NCBI RefSeq assembly: GCF_004119455.1
Contig: NZ_NRQT01000007.1
Coordinates: 62,001-126,000 of the forward strand
Direction: 5' to 3'
From: Chryseobacterium sp. CH25
GTDB taxonomy: Bacteria; Bacteroidota; Bacteroidia; Flavobacteriales; Weeksellaceae
Length of the DNA: 64,000 bases
Shown in pieces: positions 51,287 through 60,789 of the stretch (positions are counted from its first letter, which is position 1; each line of letters starts with the position of its first letter). Position numbers and translations under genes: made by a program. The notes beneath the pieces were generated by a model. It worked only from the letters and a program-made list of their open reading frames with translations. It did not search any database and was not told the origin of the DNA.

Positions 51287-52669
51287 TTAAATTAAAGTTT
51301 TAATCTTAGCAATGATATCATCTCCTAATTTATCTGCTTCTTCCTGAGATTTAGCTTCTGTATAAATTCTGATGATAGGTTCTGTATTGGATTTTCTAAG
51401 GTGAACCCAGTCGTTTTCAAAGTCTATTTTAACACCATCCACGGTAGAAACTTCTTCGTTTTCATATTCTTTCTCCATTTTGCTTAAGATTGCATCTACA
51501 TCAATTTCCGGAGTCAGTTCTATTTTCTTTTTCCCCATGAAATAGCTTGGATATCCTGCTCTTAATTCAGAAACGGTTTTATTTTCCTTTGCTAAATGAG
51601 TTAAGAATAATGCCACACCTACTAAAGAGTCTCTTCCGTAGTGAAGATCAGGGTAGATAATTCCTCCGTTTCCTTCTCCTCCAATTACAGCATTTTTCTC
51701 TTTCATTAAAGTTACTACATTCACTTCTCCTACTGCACTGGCAAAGTACTCTGAGTTGTGAGACTGAGCAACGTCTCTCAAAGCGCGGCTTGAAGAAAGG
51801 TTAGAAATTGCTGCACCATTTTTATTTTTCAACAGATAATCTGCAACGGCAACTAAAGTATATTCTTCACCGAACATTTCTCCTTTTTCATCAATAAGGG
51901 CTAATCTGTCTACATCCGGATCTACTACAACTCCAAGATCTGCATTTTCTTTTTTTACCAACTCACAGATATCTCCTAAATGTTCTTTTAAAGGTTCAGG
52001 ATTGTGAGGGAAATGACCTGTTGGGTCACAGTATAATTTAACGGTTTCGCAACCTAATTTATCTAATAACATTGGAATGGCGATTCCTCCTGTAGAGTTT
52101 ACAGCATCCAATACCACTTTGAAGTTTTTTGCTTTAATAGCTTCAGCGTCTACCATTGGTAAATCAAGAATCTGCTGAATATGGATATCAAAAGCATCGT
52201 CTCTTGTTTCGTATTTTCCAAGATCATCTACTTCTGCATAGTTGAAATCTTCACTTTCTGCTAAAGCAAGAACTTCTGCTCCGTTTTCACCCGTGATGAA
52301 TTCTCCTTTTTCGTTTAAAAGTTTAAGCGCATTCCATTGTTTTGGATTGTGAGACGCCGTAAGAATAATTCCTCCGTCTGCTTTTAACTCAGGAACCATT
52401 ACTTCAACGGTAGGTGTTGTAGAAAGGCCTAAATCAACCACGTTGATTCCTAATCCCTGTAATGTAGCTGTAACCAGTGAAGAAACCATTTGTCCTGAGA
52501 TTCTGGCATCTCTTCCGATGATTAGGGTTAAGTCTTTTTTATTTTTATTATTCTGAAGCCATGTTCCGAATGCGGAAGCGAATTTTACCACGTCAAGAGG
52601 CGTTAAGTTATCATTTACTTTACCTCCAATGGTTCCGCGAATTCCCGAAATAGATTTTATTAACGACAT
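51287..52669 (-). CDS. glmM: Phosphoglucosamine mutase
   Basis: A 460-residue alpha-D-phosphohexomutase. The phosphoserine loop TASHNPKQWNALK places the catalytic Ser at 106, the metal loop is DPDVDRLAL near 243-251, the sugar loop GEGNGGI is near 325, and the phosphate-binding loop RKSNTEPIIRIYTEA is near the C-terminus. The opening SGIRGTIGG matches glucosamine mutases, which make GlcN-1-P for UDP-GlcNAc; phosphomannomutase activity is the main alternative. A TATCTTTG box on the minus strand at 52714-52721 is a possible promoter. Confidence 0.88.
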   Translation of the reverse strand: MSLIKSISGIRGTIGGKVNDNLTPLDVVKFASAFGTWLQNNKNKKDLTLIIGRDARISGQMVSSLVTATLQGLGINVVDLGLSTTPTVEVMVPELKADGGIILTASHNPKQWNALKLLNEKGEFITGENGAEVLALAESEDFNYAEVDDLGKYETRDDAFDIHIQQILDLPMVDAEAIKAKNFKVVLDAVNSTGGIAIPMLLDKLGCETVKLYCDPTGHFPHNPEPLKEHLGDICELVKKENADLGVVVDPDVDRLALIDEKGEMFGEEYTLVAVADYLLKNKNGAAISNLSSSRALRDVAQSHNSEYFASAVGEVNVVTLMKEKNAVIGGEGNGGIIYPDLHYGRDSLVGVALFLTHLAKENKTVSELRAGYPSYFMGKKKIELTPEIDVDAILSKMEKEYENEEVSTVDGVKIDFENDWVHLRKSNTEPIIRIYTEAKSQEEADKLGDDIIAKIKTLI

Positions 52670-52739
52670 TCTGTTTTTATTTCTAATTGATTAGTGTAAT
52701 TTTTTATGCGAAACAAAGATACTTAAAAAGACAGTCCTC

Positions 52740-53753
52740 TTATAAAACCGGGATCTTTTTTTGAATTTTATCATAAGTATTTTTGACTACTCTGGGTGGT
52801 GCAAAACGATAACCAACATATAACAAACCGTATACACTGTTATTCTGTACCACCTGACTTCGGGTTTGATTATAGGCATAGGCACTGAAATTCATTTTCC
52901 CGCCAAACAGAAACCTATCCGTATTGTATCCTACATGCAGGCCTCCTTCCATTCTTAAGGTCAGATATTGGGCATTTGTTCTTGTGCCGTCACCCTGAAC
53001 ATTTCGGTATGTAGAAAATTTCCCACCAAGTCCAAGTGCTAAATAGGGTGCAATATTTACGTTTTTTCCCAATACCCAATTGTAGAAATAACCCATATTG
53101 GCTCCAATTTTATATTGGGTCTCTTTTAGACTCTGTTCTTCTACTTTATTTCTGAAAATAGTAAGATCATAATCAAGAAATGGAATCCAGCTGCCACTAC
53201 TCTTCTTTTGCCATTCTCCCTGAGTGTAGATGCTTCTTGCGGAAAAATCTTTATTGAGAACATAAGAAGTAGACCCTCCAAAACTTTGTACTCTAAGGTC
53301 AGGAAACTGGGTGTAGGGATCTCCTTCTTTCCAATCCGGAAAGACCTCTTTCATATTTTCAATGTAGAAGCCTTTGACATTCTTGTAATAAAGAGTCTGA
53401 ATAATTCTTTTGGGGAAAAATCTGAAACTGAAGTCTGTATAAGAACTGTTTCCTTTCAGATCGTTGTCTTGATTTCCTTCAAAAAATTTGGGTGCAAAGG
53501 ATAAAGTGGCACTTATAATCCTATAATCAATGGATAGTGAAACTTTTGTCTTATTGTTGATAGAGAAAATCTGCTGCTTTGCATTTTCCTTCTCTCCTTC
53601 TGTAAAAATATAGCTTTCAATATTGGTATCCAGATTGGCCCGAATCATCACCTGATCTGCATAAGACTTAATATTTGTGGTATCTTTCTGTGCATTGACC
53701 TGAATGGCCAACAAAGAAAACAATACAACAATTCCTACCCTTATAAGATTCAA
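52740..53753 (-). CDS. DUF4421 family putative outer-membrane protein
   Basis: A 337-residue exported protein with a signal peptide (about 1-21, ending VNAQ). The rest consists of alternating amphipathic strands rich in aromatic residues (LSIDYRIISATLSFAPKF, VYGLLYVGYRFAP), as in a small outer-membrane beta barrel. It looks like DUF4421, a Bacteroidota family of unknown function. It is followed by the Cys-rich peptide of the feo operon on the lower-coordinate-to-higher side in the same strand order, so it is downstream of feo but probably not part of it. Confidence 0.78.
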   Translation of the reverse strand: MNLIRVGIVVLFSLLAIQVNAQKDTTNIKSYADQVMIRANLDTNIESYIFTEGEKENAKQQIFSINNKTKVSLSIDYRIISATLSFAPKFFEGNQDNDLKGNSSYTDFSFRFFPKRIIQTLYYKNVKGFYIENMKEVFPDWKEGDPYTQFPDLRVQSFGGSTSYVLNKDFSARSIYTQGEWQKKSSGSWIPFLDYDLTIFRNKVEEQSLKETQYKIGANMGYFYNWVLGKNVNIAPYLALGLGGKFSTYRNVQGDGTRTNAQYLTLRMEGGLHVGYNTDRFLFGGKMNFSAYAYNQTRSQVVQNNSVYGLLYVGYRFAPPRVVKNTYDKIQKKIPVL

Positions 53754-53819
53754 TCTGAATATTTTAAATTAAAAAAATGAAAATACTACATTTTTTTTAA
53801 TTTACCATTGAAATCTATG

Positions 53820-53972
53820 TTAAGAACAGCCGCAGTCTTTATCACACCCCGATCTTTTAGAATCGAACTTACTGGGTGCAAAATTCTTTTTAAGCACCTT
53901 GAATAAGGAGTAGCAGGCAAATGCCACTATTAATGCAATCAGTACGTATTGAAAAATTAATGAAGTATCCAT
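53820..53972 (-). CDS. FeoB-associated Cys-rich membrane protein
   Basis: A 50-residue peptide with one membrane segment (about 6-26: IFQYVLIALIVAFACYSLFK) and a basic, Cys-rich tail ending GCDKDCGCS. Such peptides follow feoB in many bacteria and are thought to take part in iron transfer or in the FeoB complex. Its ATG overlaps the feoB stop by one base (TAATG), so it is translated by coupling to feoB. Confidence 0.85.
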   Translation of the reverse strand: MDTSLIFQYVLIALIVAFACYSLFKVLKKNFAPSKFDSKRSGCDKDCGCS

Positions 53973-56005
53973 TACTTTAAAATTTGATATACTATCATCG
54001 ACACAAAATATGCCAAACCTGTCATCATAGCCACCTGAAAGCCTGTCCATTTCCAGCTTTTGGTTTCTCTATAAACTACTGCCAGTGTAGAAACACACTG
54101 CATTGCAAATGCATAGAAAAGAAGAACTGAAATTCCTGTTGCAAAGCTGAAGACTTTTTCTCCGTTTGGCTTTACATCTCTTCTCATTTTATCAATCACT
54201 TTTACTTCCGGAGCATCATCTTCAAGGCTATAAAGCGTTGACATGGTACCTACGAATACTTCTCTTGCTACAAAGCTGGTAAGGATTCCTACTCCCATTT
54301 TCCAGTCGTAACCCAATGGTTCTATTATGGGTTCTATTCCTTTCCCCATTTTAGCTAGGTAAGAATGATCCAAATGAACATCTGAAGCTACAAACTCATC
54401 TGCCTTTTGTCTAGGTCCGAAATAGCTTAATACCCAGATAATAATACTTACAATGAAAATTATTTTCCCTGCTCCGGTAATGAAATCCCATACTTTACCT
54501 AAAACCATTTTAAGATCATATCCGAAAAGTGGCTTTTTATAAGCAGGAAGGTCCATTACTAAATAGGTTTTCCCTTTATCTTTAATAAATCTCTTAAGAA
54601 TAGCTGCAGAGAATAATGCTACCAGAAATCCTAACAGGTACATCCCCATCAGTACCAGAGCTTTATATTTTATTCCTAAAAATGATCCCTCTGAAATAAT
54701 CAGCCCAATAATGATGCTGTATACTGGAAGTCTTGCAGAACACGTCATGAATGGCGTTACCAATATCGTCAACAATCTTTCTTTAACGTTCTCTATATTT
54801 CTTGTGGAAATAACTGCTGGAATTGCACACGCTGTTCCTGAAACAAGGGGAACAATACTTTTCCCGTTCAGTCCAAAAGGACGTAACAGCCTATCCATCA
54901 GGAAGACCACTCTTGCCATATATCCGGAATCTTCCAACAGATAAAGGAAATACAGAAGAATACCAATCTGCGGGGCAAACACTACAATCCCTCCGATTCC
55001 CGGAACAATTCCGTTAGATATCAGAGAATTGATTGGCCCTTCCGGAAGATGCTCGCTGGTAAATGCTGCTAACCATGAGAAAGATTCTTCAATCCAGTTC
55101 ATCGGATATTCTGCCAGGAAGAAAACACTTTGAAATATGATTAATAAAATCAATAAGAAAACCACATATCCCCAGAATTTATGAACTAAAACTTTATCCA
55201 GCTTTTCCGTTAACAATTCTTTGAACTGAGGCTTTTTGGAGATCACATTCTCCAGTATTTTATCTACATTCTGGTATCTTCTAACCGTTTCCTGAACCTG
55301 TAATCTTTTTGGAACCAAGCTCTTAGCTTCAGATTCATTAATCTGATCCATTACAGATTCTATTTTACCAAGATCTGTCCCCATTGAAAGGCTCATCCAG
55401 GCTTTATATTCATTATCAAATCCTTTATGAGATACTAATTTCTGAATAAAATCTCTGTGTTCGTTCGGTGTTTCAAAAGATGCTTTATCTGTTTTTACAA
55501 AATCACTGTTATATACAGCTTCTTTCACTTCATTGATCCCAATCTGCTCCTTGGCATTGGTCTGGATAATTTTAATCCCCAATGCTTCTGAAAACTTCTG
55601 AATATCTATGGTGATACCTCTTCTTTCCGCCTGGTCAATCTGATTGACGATCAGAATCATCGGAATCCCAAGATCCTGAATCTGCTGGAATAGAAGAAGA
55701 CCTCTCTTTAAACTTAATGCTTCAAGAATATAAACAACGCCTGCGTAGTTTTTCTGCTCATCAAGAAGGTATTTTGAGAAAATAGCTTCATCTTCTGAGC
55801 TCGGATAAACGCTGTAAGAACCCGGAAGGTCAATCACTTCAACGTCTTCATTCTTATGTGTATAGTTTCCCGAATGGCTTGCAACGGTAACTCCTGCATA
55901 GTTTCCGGTTTTCTGCTTTTTATTACAAAGTGCATTAAAAACCGTTGATTTCCCTACGTTAGGATTCCCAACTAAAAGTATCTGTTTTTTCTTGTTTGCC
56001 TGCAT
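53972..56005 (-). CDS. feoB: Ferrous iron transport protein B
   Basis: FeoB is the inner-membrane Fe2+ transporter with a cytoplasmic G domain. In this 677-residue protein G1 is GNPNVGKST at 13-21, G3 is DLPGSYS at 59-65, and G4 is NQID near 125. Two Gate domains and the core membrane segments follow, including the conserved SGTACAIPAVISTRNI with its Cys and the CSARLPVY motif. The size is a little below average but complete. It is joined by TAATG overlaps to feoA before it and the Cys-rich peptide after it. Confidence 0.95.
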   Translation of the reverse strand: MQANKKKQILLVGNPNVGKSTVFNALCNKKQKTGNYAGVTVASHSGNYTHKNEDVEVIDLPGSYSVYPSSEDEAIFSKYLLDEQKNYAGVVYILEALSLKRGLLLFQQIQDLGIPMILIVNQIDQAERRGITIDIQKFSEALGIKIIQTNAKEQIGINEVKEAVYNSDFVKTDKASFETPNEHRDFIQKLVSHKGFDNEYKAWMSLSMGTDLGKIESVMDQINESEAKSLVPKRLQVQETVRRYQNVDKILENVISKKPQFKELLTEKLDKVLVHKFWGYVVFLLILLIIFQSVFFLAEYPMNWIEESFSWLAAFTSEHLPEGPINSLISNGIVPGIGGIVVFAPQIGILLYFLYLLEDSGYMARVVFLMDRLLRPFGLNGKSIVPLVSGTACAIPAVISTRNIENVKERLLTILVTPFMTCSARLPVYSIIIGLIISEGSFLGIKYKALVLMGMYLLGFLVALFSAAILKRFIKDKGKTYLVMDLPAYKKPLFGYDLKMVLGKVWDFITGAGKIIFIVSIIIWVLSYFGPRQKADEFVASDVHLDHSYLAKMGKGIEPIIEPLGYDWKMGVGILTSFVAREVFVGTMSTLYSLEDDAPEVKVIDKMRRDVKPNGEKVFSFATGISVLLFYAFAMQCVSTLAVVYRETKSWKWTGFQVAMMTGLAYFVSMIVYQILK

Positions 56006-56259
56006 TAATTCAATTCTTCAACAATGATATAATCTCCTTCTTCCTCACGAAGAGCAATCCGGCTTTTCTCTGCTCCAAATTCCACATACATTGGTCCATT
56101 AAACGGAGCCTGGTACAAAATTCTGAAAATGGTCTCCGGAAGGAGTCCCATTTCAATGATTTTATTGGGCATTTTCAGATGGTCATTATCATATCCCAAT
56201 ATCTTTCCCATTTTGTTTTTAGGAAATCCACTTAATTTATGTAATTGTTTCTCTTTCAA
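56005..56259 (-). CDS. feoA: Ferrous iron transport protein A
   Basis: FeoA is a small SH3-like protein that binds and modulates FeoB. The core GKILGYDNDHLKMPNKIIEM and GLLPETIFRIL pattern and the closing strand GDYIIVEEL fit the family. There is no ATG before the core. A TTG at 56283 lies inside the -7 box and cannot be the start, so the TTG at 56259 (KEKQLHKLSG) is proposed, giving 84 residues and a leader of about 15 bases. The stop overlaps the feoB ATG by one base. Confidence 0.85.
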   Translation of the reverse strand: MKEKQLHKLSGFPKNKMGKILGYDNDHLKMPNKIIEMGLLPETIFRILYQAPFNGPMYVEFGAEKSRIALREEEGDYIIVEELN

Positions 56260-56280
56260 AGCCCTGATTTTTTTGTAGTG

Positions 56281-56288
56281 CAAATATA
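56281..56288 (-). promoter_or_regulatory. -7 box of the feo operon
   Basis: TATATTTG on the minus strand, matching TAnnTTTG. It excludes the upstream TTG as a start codon of feoA. Confidence 0.6.
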
Positions 56289-56291
56289 CGC

Positions 56292-56312
56292 TATTTAAAT
56301 TTAATCTAAATA
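56292..56312. promoter_or_regulatory. Palindromic iron-type operator of the feo operon
   Basis: On the minus strand TATTTAGATT-A-AATTTAAATA is a 21-base palindrome with one mismatched pair. It abuts the -7 box and covers the -33 region, which is the place for a repressor. The arms resemble Fur or DtxR-type boxes (ATTTAGA/TCTAAAT). A related site lies at 61311-61325. Confidence 0.6.
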
Positions 56313-56324
56313 ACGTTCCGCCTA

Positions 56325-56363
56325 TAAAAAAACCAACCCAAATACATTACTGTACCTGGGTTG
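56325..56363 (-). terminator. Terminator of the GLPGLI gene
   Basis: CAACCCA (56334-56340) and TGGGTTG (56357-56363) pair; on the minus strand seven or eight T follow. It separates the GLPGLI gene from feoA. Confidence 0.75.
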
Positions 56364-56393
56364 ATTCGGAATATAATTTAGTTGATATGAAGC

Positions 56394-57293
56394 TTATTTT
56401 TTCTTTTTATCTGAAGAAGGCTGTTCTTTTTCAATTGGATTATCGTTGGCATTAAAATAATCCTTGGTCATTTTTTCCTGTCTTTTAAGGGCATCACCAA
56501 TGGTTACATCAGATCCCGGCATTTTCATATTCATCATTTCCGGAGACACTCTTTGACGGATTTCTGCCATAGGGTCCTGTTTAAAGCTTGCGTAGGCTTT
56601 CTCAAATTTCTCTTTTGTAGTAGGTGTTACGGTATTGGAAATACCATATTTAGCATTGATCTTATCTGAATAGGATAGCTCATCATAATTTGCTATCTTT
56701 TTATTACCACTCAACATCCATGAGTAGTTCTTTTCATCATCTTCAATCTTAACAATTAAGCCTGGAAGTCCATAAAATTTATACGGACCATCCTGAAAAG
56801 GAATATCTGAGCTGAACCATGCTGTCCATTTTCTGCCACCATATTCTGTAGTTGCTTTCTGAGTATTGTATTCTCCTATTTTCTGCTTTTCCGGCTGAAT
56901 ATTCCAGGTAAATTTAATGGGATCATCATATCCAAATAAATTCATGCTTACTCTATCAATATACTGCTCTTTCATTTCCGGATACGTTTTTACAATCTTG
57001 TAAGCGAACTTAGGCATTCTGATGAGCTTTGAAATATCTTTCCAGGTTTTTGCTTTTTCCATTTCCTCTACCGCCACCTTGATAATGGAATCCTGTGAAG
57101 GAATGGTATAATCCTGATAAATAGATTTTTTTGGAGTAATATCCAAAATCGTAATCAGCTTATCCAGCTTGGCAGAATCCTTTTTGGGCTTAAAGGTTAG
57201 CTCATAAAAGAAGCGGTTAGCCGTTTCTTTAGTATCCTGAGCATTCGCAAAGGCAAAAAGAGTGATAAGAAAAATTGAAAATAGCTTTTTCAT
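56394..57293 (-). CDS. GLPGLI family protein
   Basis: A 299-residue exported protein with a signal peptide (1-18, ending ANAQ). The family signature appears as YGLPGLIVKIED at about 174-185, after WFSSDIPFQDGPYKF. The function of GLPGLI proteins is unknown; their genes are often next to outer-membrane beta-barrel genes of the CarboxypepD-regulatory type. Such a gene lies upstream at 58046-60744, separated by an oppositely oriented DinB gene, and both have the same ECF-like promoter. The tail (KEQPSSDKKKK) is Lys-rich. Confidence 0.92.
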   Translation of the reverse strand: MKKLFSIFLITLFAFANAQDTKETANRFFYELTFKPKKDSAKLDKLITILDITPKKSIYQDYTIPSQDSIIKVAVEEMEKAKTWKDISKLIRMPKFAYKIVKTYPEMKEQYIDRVSMNLFGYDDPIKFTWNIQPEKQKIGEYNTQKATTEYGGRKWTAWFSSDIPFQDGPYKFYGLPGLIVKIEDDEKNYSWMLSGNKKIANYDELSYSDKINAKYGISNTVTPTTKEKFEKAYASFKQDPMAEIRQRVSPEMMNMKMPGSDVTIGDALKRQEKMTKDYFNANDNPIEKEQPSSDKKKK

Positions 57294-57307
57294 TCCTCAA
57301 GTTTTAA

Positions 57308-57338
57308 TAATTAGTAATCACTTTTGAAAGTTTGTTAC
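57308..57338 (-). promoter_or_regulatory. ECF-sigma-like promoter of the GLPGLI gene
   Basis: On the minus strand GTAAC (57334-57338), exactly 19 bases, then CTAATTATT (from 57314 downward). The same two blocks with the same spacing stand before the beta-barrel gene at 60759-60789. Both are preceded by a run of A. Confidence 0.65.
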
Positions 57339-57494
57339 AGTTTTTTTTCATTTTTTTTAAGATGGTATGAAAGCAAAGGGAATGGAAGCAAATATTAACT
57401 ACCCAATTATTTCTTGTATTGAAAAATTATGATTCTCTTAAAACATTTTCAGTTTTAAAAGTTTTAACTTTAATTCTCTCAAAAACAAAATATT

Positions 57495-57992
57495 ATGGAT
57501 ACTTTATCACAATTTAAAAATGAGCTGGAAGCTGAATACCAGACGACCAGAAAATTCTTTGAAACTTATCCTGACGAAAAAAATGACTATGCCCCTCATG
57601 AAAAAAGTATGAAAATGCTACCTCTTGCCACTCATATTGCAGAAATCTTTGAGTGGCCCAATACCATGCTCAGCACTTCAGAACTTGATTTTGCCAGCGG
57701 GGATTATCAGCCCAAGCAACTTTCTACCAGAGAAGATCTTCTTAAAACTCTGGATCAGAATTTTAAATCAGGGAAAGAAGCACTGGAAAAAGCCCAAGAG
57801 AGCGATCTTACAGCGAGCTGGGCATTGAAAAACAATGGTGAAGAACTGGCAAAATGGTCTAAATATGAATCTATTCGTCATGCTCTGAACCAAATTACTC
57901 ATCACAGAGCACAATTAGGAGTTTATTACAGGATTAATAACATTCCTTTACCTGGAAGTTATGGCCCTTCTGCTGATCATCAGGCTTTTTAA
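57495..57992 (+). CDS. DinB family protein
   Basis: A 165-residue four-helix protein of the DinB/YfiT type. The family's three metal-ligand histidines can be placed at His46 (LATHIAEIFEW region), and in the late helix RHALNQITHHRAQLGVY (about 130-146). DinB proteins include thiol transferases and isomerases that use bacillithiol or mycothiol; the role of this one is unknown. It is interesting that a bacilliredoxin lies elsewhere in the window. The gene is transcribed against its neighbours. Confidence 0.88.
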   Translation: MDTLSQFKNELEAEYQTTRKFFETYPDEKNDYAPHEKSMKMLPLATHIAEIFEWPNTMLSTSELDFASGDYQPKQLSTREDLLKTLDQNFKSGKEALEKAQESDLTASWALKNNGEELAKWSKYESIRHALNQITHHRAQLGVYYRINNIPLPGSYGPSADHQAF

Positions 57993-58014
57993 TCAATTGC
58001 TATATATCTCAACA

Positions 58015-58042
58015 AAAACCAATCCGTTCGGATTGGTTTTTT
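58015..58042. terminator. Bidirectional terminator
   Basis: AAAACCAATCC and GGATTGGTTTT form a perfect stem around GTTC, between the convergent DinB and beta-barrel genes. Confidence 0.9.
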
Positions 58043-58045
58043 GTA

Positions 58046-60744
58046 TTATTTAAAGTTGAATTTTACGGTAAACATGACTTGGCTAGGACGGAGCTGCATT
58101 GTTGTCTGCTCAATAGTTGCATCTTTTACGCTTACTCTTTCAAATACTTTTCTGTCTGCTATATTCATCCACTTCAGTTCGAAATCAACTTTTTTCTTAG
58201 TCCAGCTGAACTGATAGGATACATCAAAAAATCCATTGTTGAACTTTGTATCTCCAAGCTTCGAATTAATCTGATCCCAATAGAAACCAATAGTATGACT
58301 TTCCAAGGATAGAAGAATACATTTAAGTTATGACTGTAACTTTCACTTTTTCCTAAGTTTCCTATAGTATAAATATTAGATTGTTTATTCCATGACTTTG
58401 TCATATTGAAATCTACACTCATCCAGGAGAAATAGGTATTATTAAACTTGAAACCAAGCGTATTTCCTTCTGTTTTGGTATCAATTAAATCATTATTCCT
58501 TTTCATCTGTGATTTTGATACTGCATTATTATAGGAAAATGAAGCATTGGTTTTAAAACTTGGAAAATATTTCCCAATTTCTGCATAATAGCTATTATTT
58601 GTCCTTTTATTTTCACGTTCAATGTATTCAATAACACTAAACCCTGACTGGTTGACTATACTTGAAGCTAATAAGTTATTTTTAGCATCACTTAATCTGT
58701 AACCTACATTAAAGAAAAGATTATTCAGTGGGTTCCTGTATTCCAGCCTTACTCCTCCAGTTTTTGTAGTAGTCTGAGGGATTGGATTTTTAGGGTCCAT
58801 TACACTAAACCCTCCCGGGCTGGTTAAAATATATCCGGCATAGGCTGTCTGAATATCTCCAAAATTATTATTTATCCCCCCACTTACACTTGCTTTAAAG
58901 AAAGAGGCAAAAGAATATTGAGCGAAAATATTAGGGGTAAATGTTACTTTATTTAAAGATTTTGAAACATTTCTGAAAGCATCTTCAGCTTTAATACTGT
59001 TAAAATTTACCGGAAAACTCGAAAATAAGCTCCATGCATCAGATTTATAATTAATTCCCAGAGAAGCAGTTGGATTAACTTTTGTGAATTTTAAATTATT
59101 TTCGTAAGCCAGAGTATTGAAATCAGGTTTGTTATCCACTGTAACTGCATCAAAATTGGTGGTTAACTTATCTGTGGAAAAGTCAATTCCAACTTGTGGA
59201 GTGAAAGTCCATCCTTTTGTTGTAAAACTTATATTCGCAGAATGTGAAGTATCTAAGCTCTTAATTTTAAAGCTTTGTAAAGCGGTACTTCCAGGTGTAA
59301 ATTTAATTGTTGTAAACGGATCATCAGCTGATTCTCTATAAGGAAACTGTAAATAATTAGCCGGAGAAATTTCCAATACCTGTTTATCATTTTGATAGCT
59401 GATATATGATTTAAAATTAACCATTTTTTCTTTCCAGGGAATAATGGTACTCAGGGAGTTCTGAAATGAAGAAGTAGGTGACTGTAATGCTTCATTTCCA
59501 ATTAAACCGCCTCTTTCTGCCAAAGCCCTGTCTGCGTTCCAAAACTGAGAAAATGTAGTGGTATTTTTAAAAAATCCCTTTTTGGCATTTTTAGTAAATA
59601 TCAATTCTCCTTTTAACTTATCGGTATAAAAATTATTCAGAAATCTTGTATTAAACTGCGTTCCCTGTTGAATATCCCTTGTTAATGTATTTGACTCTCT
59701 TTCTACAGCATTATTTGTATAATTGGCATTGGCCTTTAACTCCCATTCTTTTTTCTTGTCAATATTGGTAAGATAATTAGCTGAAAGATAATGTACGCTG
59801 TTCAATAAGTATCTCTTTACAGGAAGATTAGGTGTTTCAGCATTTTCAACATTTAGCCAGTTATTCTGGGATATATTGGATCTTTTCCCTTCCCATCCGC
59901 TTCCGAATGCCAGAATATTTCCCTCATTTTCCACCTGCTCGCCCATATTATTGGTTTTGTAATTAACTACCCATTGGCTTTTCTGCCCGAAAAACATAGG
60001 AGTCAATTTTACATTCCAAAGCCATGGTTCACCAAAACCTGTTCCTACTTCACCACGACCGGTCATCGTGACAGAGTTCTTAAGTTTAATATTGATAGCC
60101 GCCTGATCTGAAGGCACTTTATCTTGAAGAATCTTCACCGGCTGATGGTTTTCAAGAACTTCCACTTTTTGTACAGCATCTTTTGGAAGTGAGTTGTTGA
60201 TGGTTCCATAACCACCTTCCATAAGGTCTTTACCATTAACGTAGAACTTATTGATTGCATTCCCCTGATAGAGAATGGTGCCATCTGTATTAACTTCAAT
60301 CCCGGGGATTTTCCTCATTACATCGGCCAGGGTTCTGTCATTTTTACTGTTAAATGCCTTAAGATCATAGGAAATGGTATCCCCTCTTGCGGTGATCATT
60401 TTGGTTTTCAGCTGTACTTCCTTAATTTCTGTGGCTTCAGACTGCATTTTAAAATTCAGGGTCTGATCACTGTTGTTGATCTGTTTTGTAAGCGGTTTTT
60501 GATTAAAAGCTTTTACTTTAAGATCTACATTAGATTCCGAAGAGGTAAAGGTTACTTTATACTCTCCTTTGGAGTTGGTAATTCCATAAGCAAGAATAGC
60601 ATCTTTCCCGGGTTCTTCAATGGTTACACTTGCACTTGGTATGGCTACCCCGTCATCATCTGTAATTTTTCCGGAAATTGTTTTCTGTGCAAAGGTAAAT
60701 ACCGCTATAAAGAGCATCAGAAATAAGGAAATATTTTTTTTCAT
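58046..60744 (-). pseudogene. Outer-membrane beta-barrel family protein (TonB-receptor-like), frameshifted as sequenced
   Basis: The gene starts at 60744 with a signal peptide (1-19, ending TFAQ), a carboxypeptidase-regulatory-like domain (about 20-100), a plug-like domain (DVMRKIPGIEVNTDGTILYQ, then KFYVNGKDLMEGG) and a long barrel. After NVFFYPWK the frame goes out of register and would end as an unrelated tail at 58174. The true end continues in another frame from about 58300 (SHTIGFYWDQINSKLGDTKF to MFTVKFNFK, stop at 58046). One extra base in the three-T run at 58300-58302 repairs it to about 900 residues. The final Phe-Lys strand is the normal barrel end. Confidence 0.88.
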
Positions 60745-60758
60745 ATTCGTTATTTGAA

Positions 60759-60789
60759 TAATTAGTTAATCATTGTAGTTTTTCGTTAC
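60759..60789 (-). promoter_or_regulatory. ECF-sigma-like promoter of the beta-barrel gene
   Basis: On the minus strand GTAAC (60785-60789), 19 bases, then CTAATTATT. It is the same module as before the GLPGLI gene, and the words TGATTA directly before CTAATTA are also shared. Confidence 0.65.
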
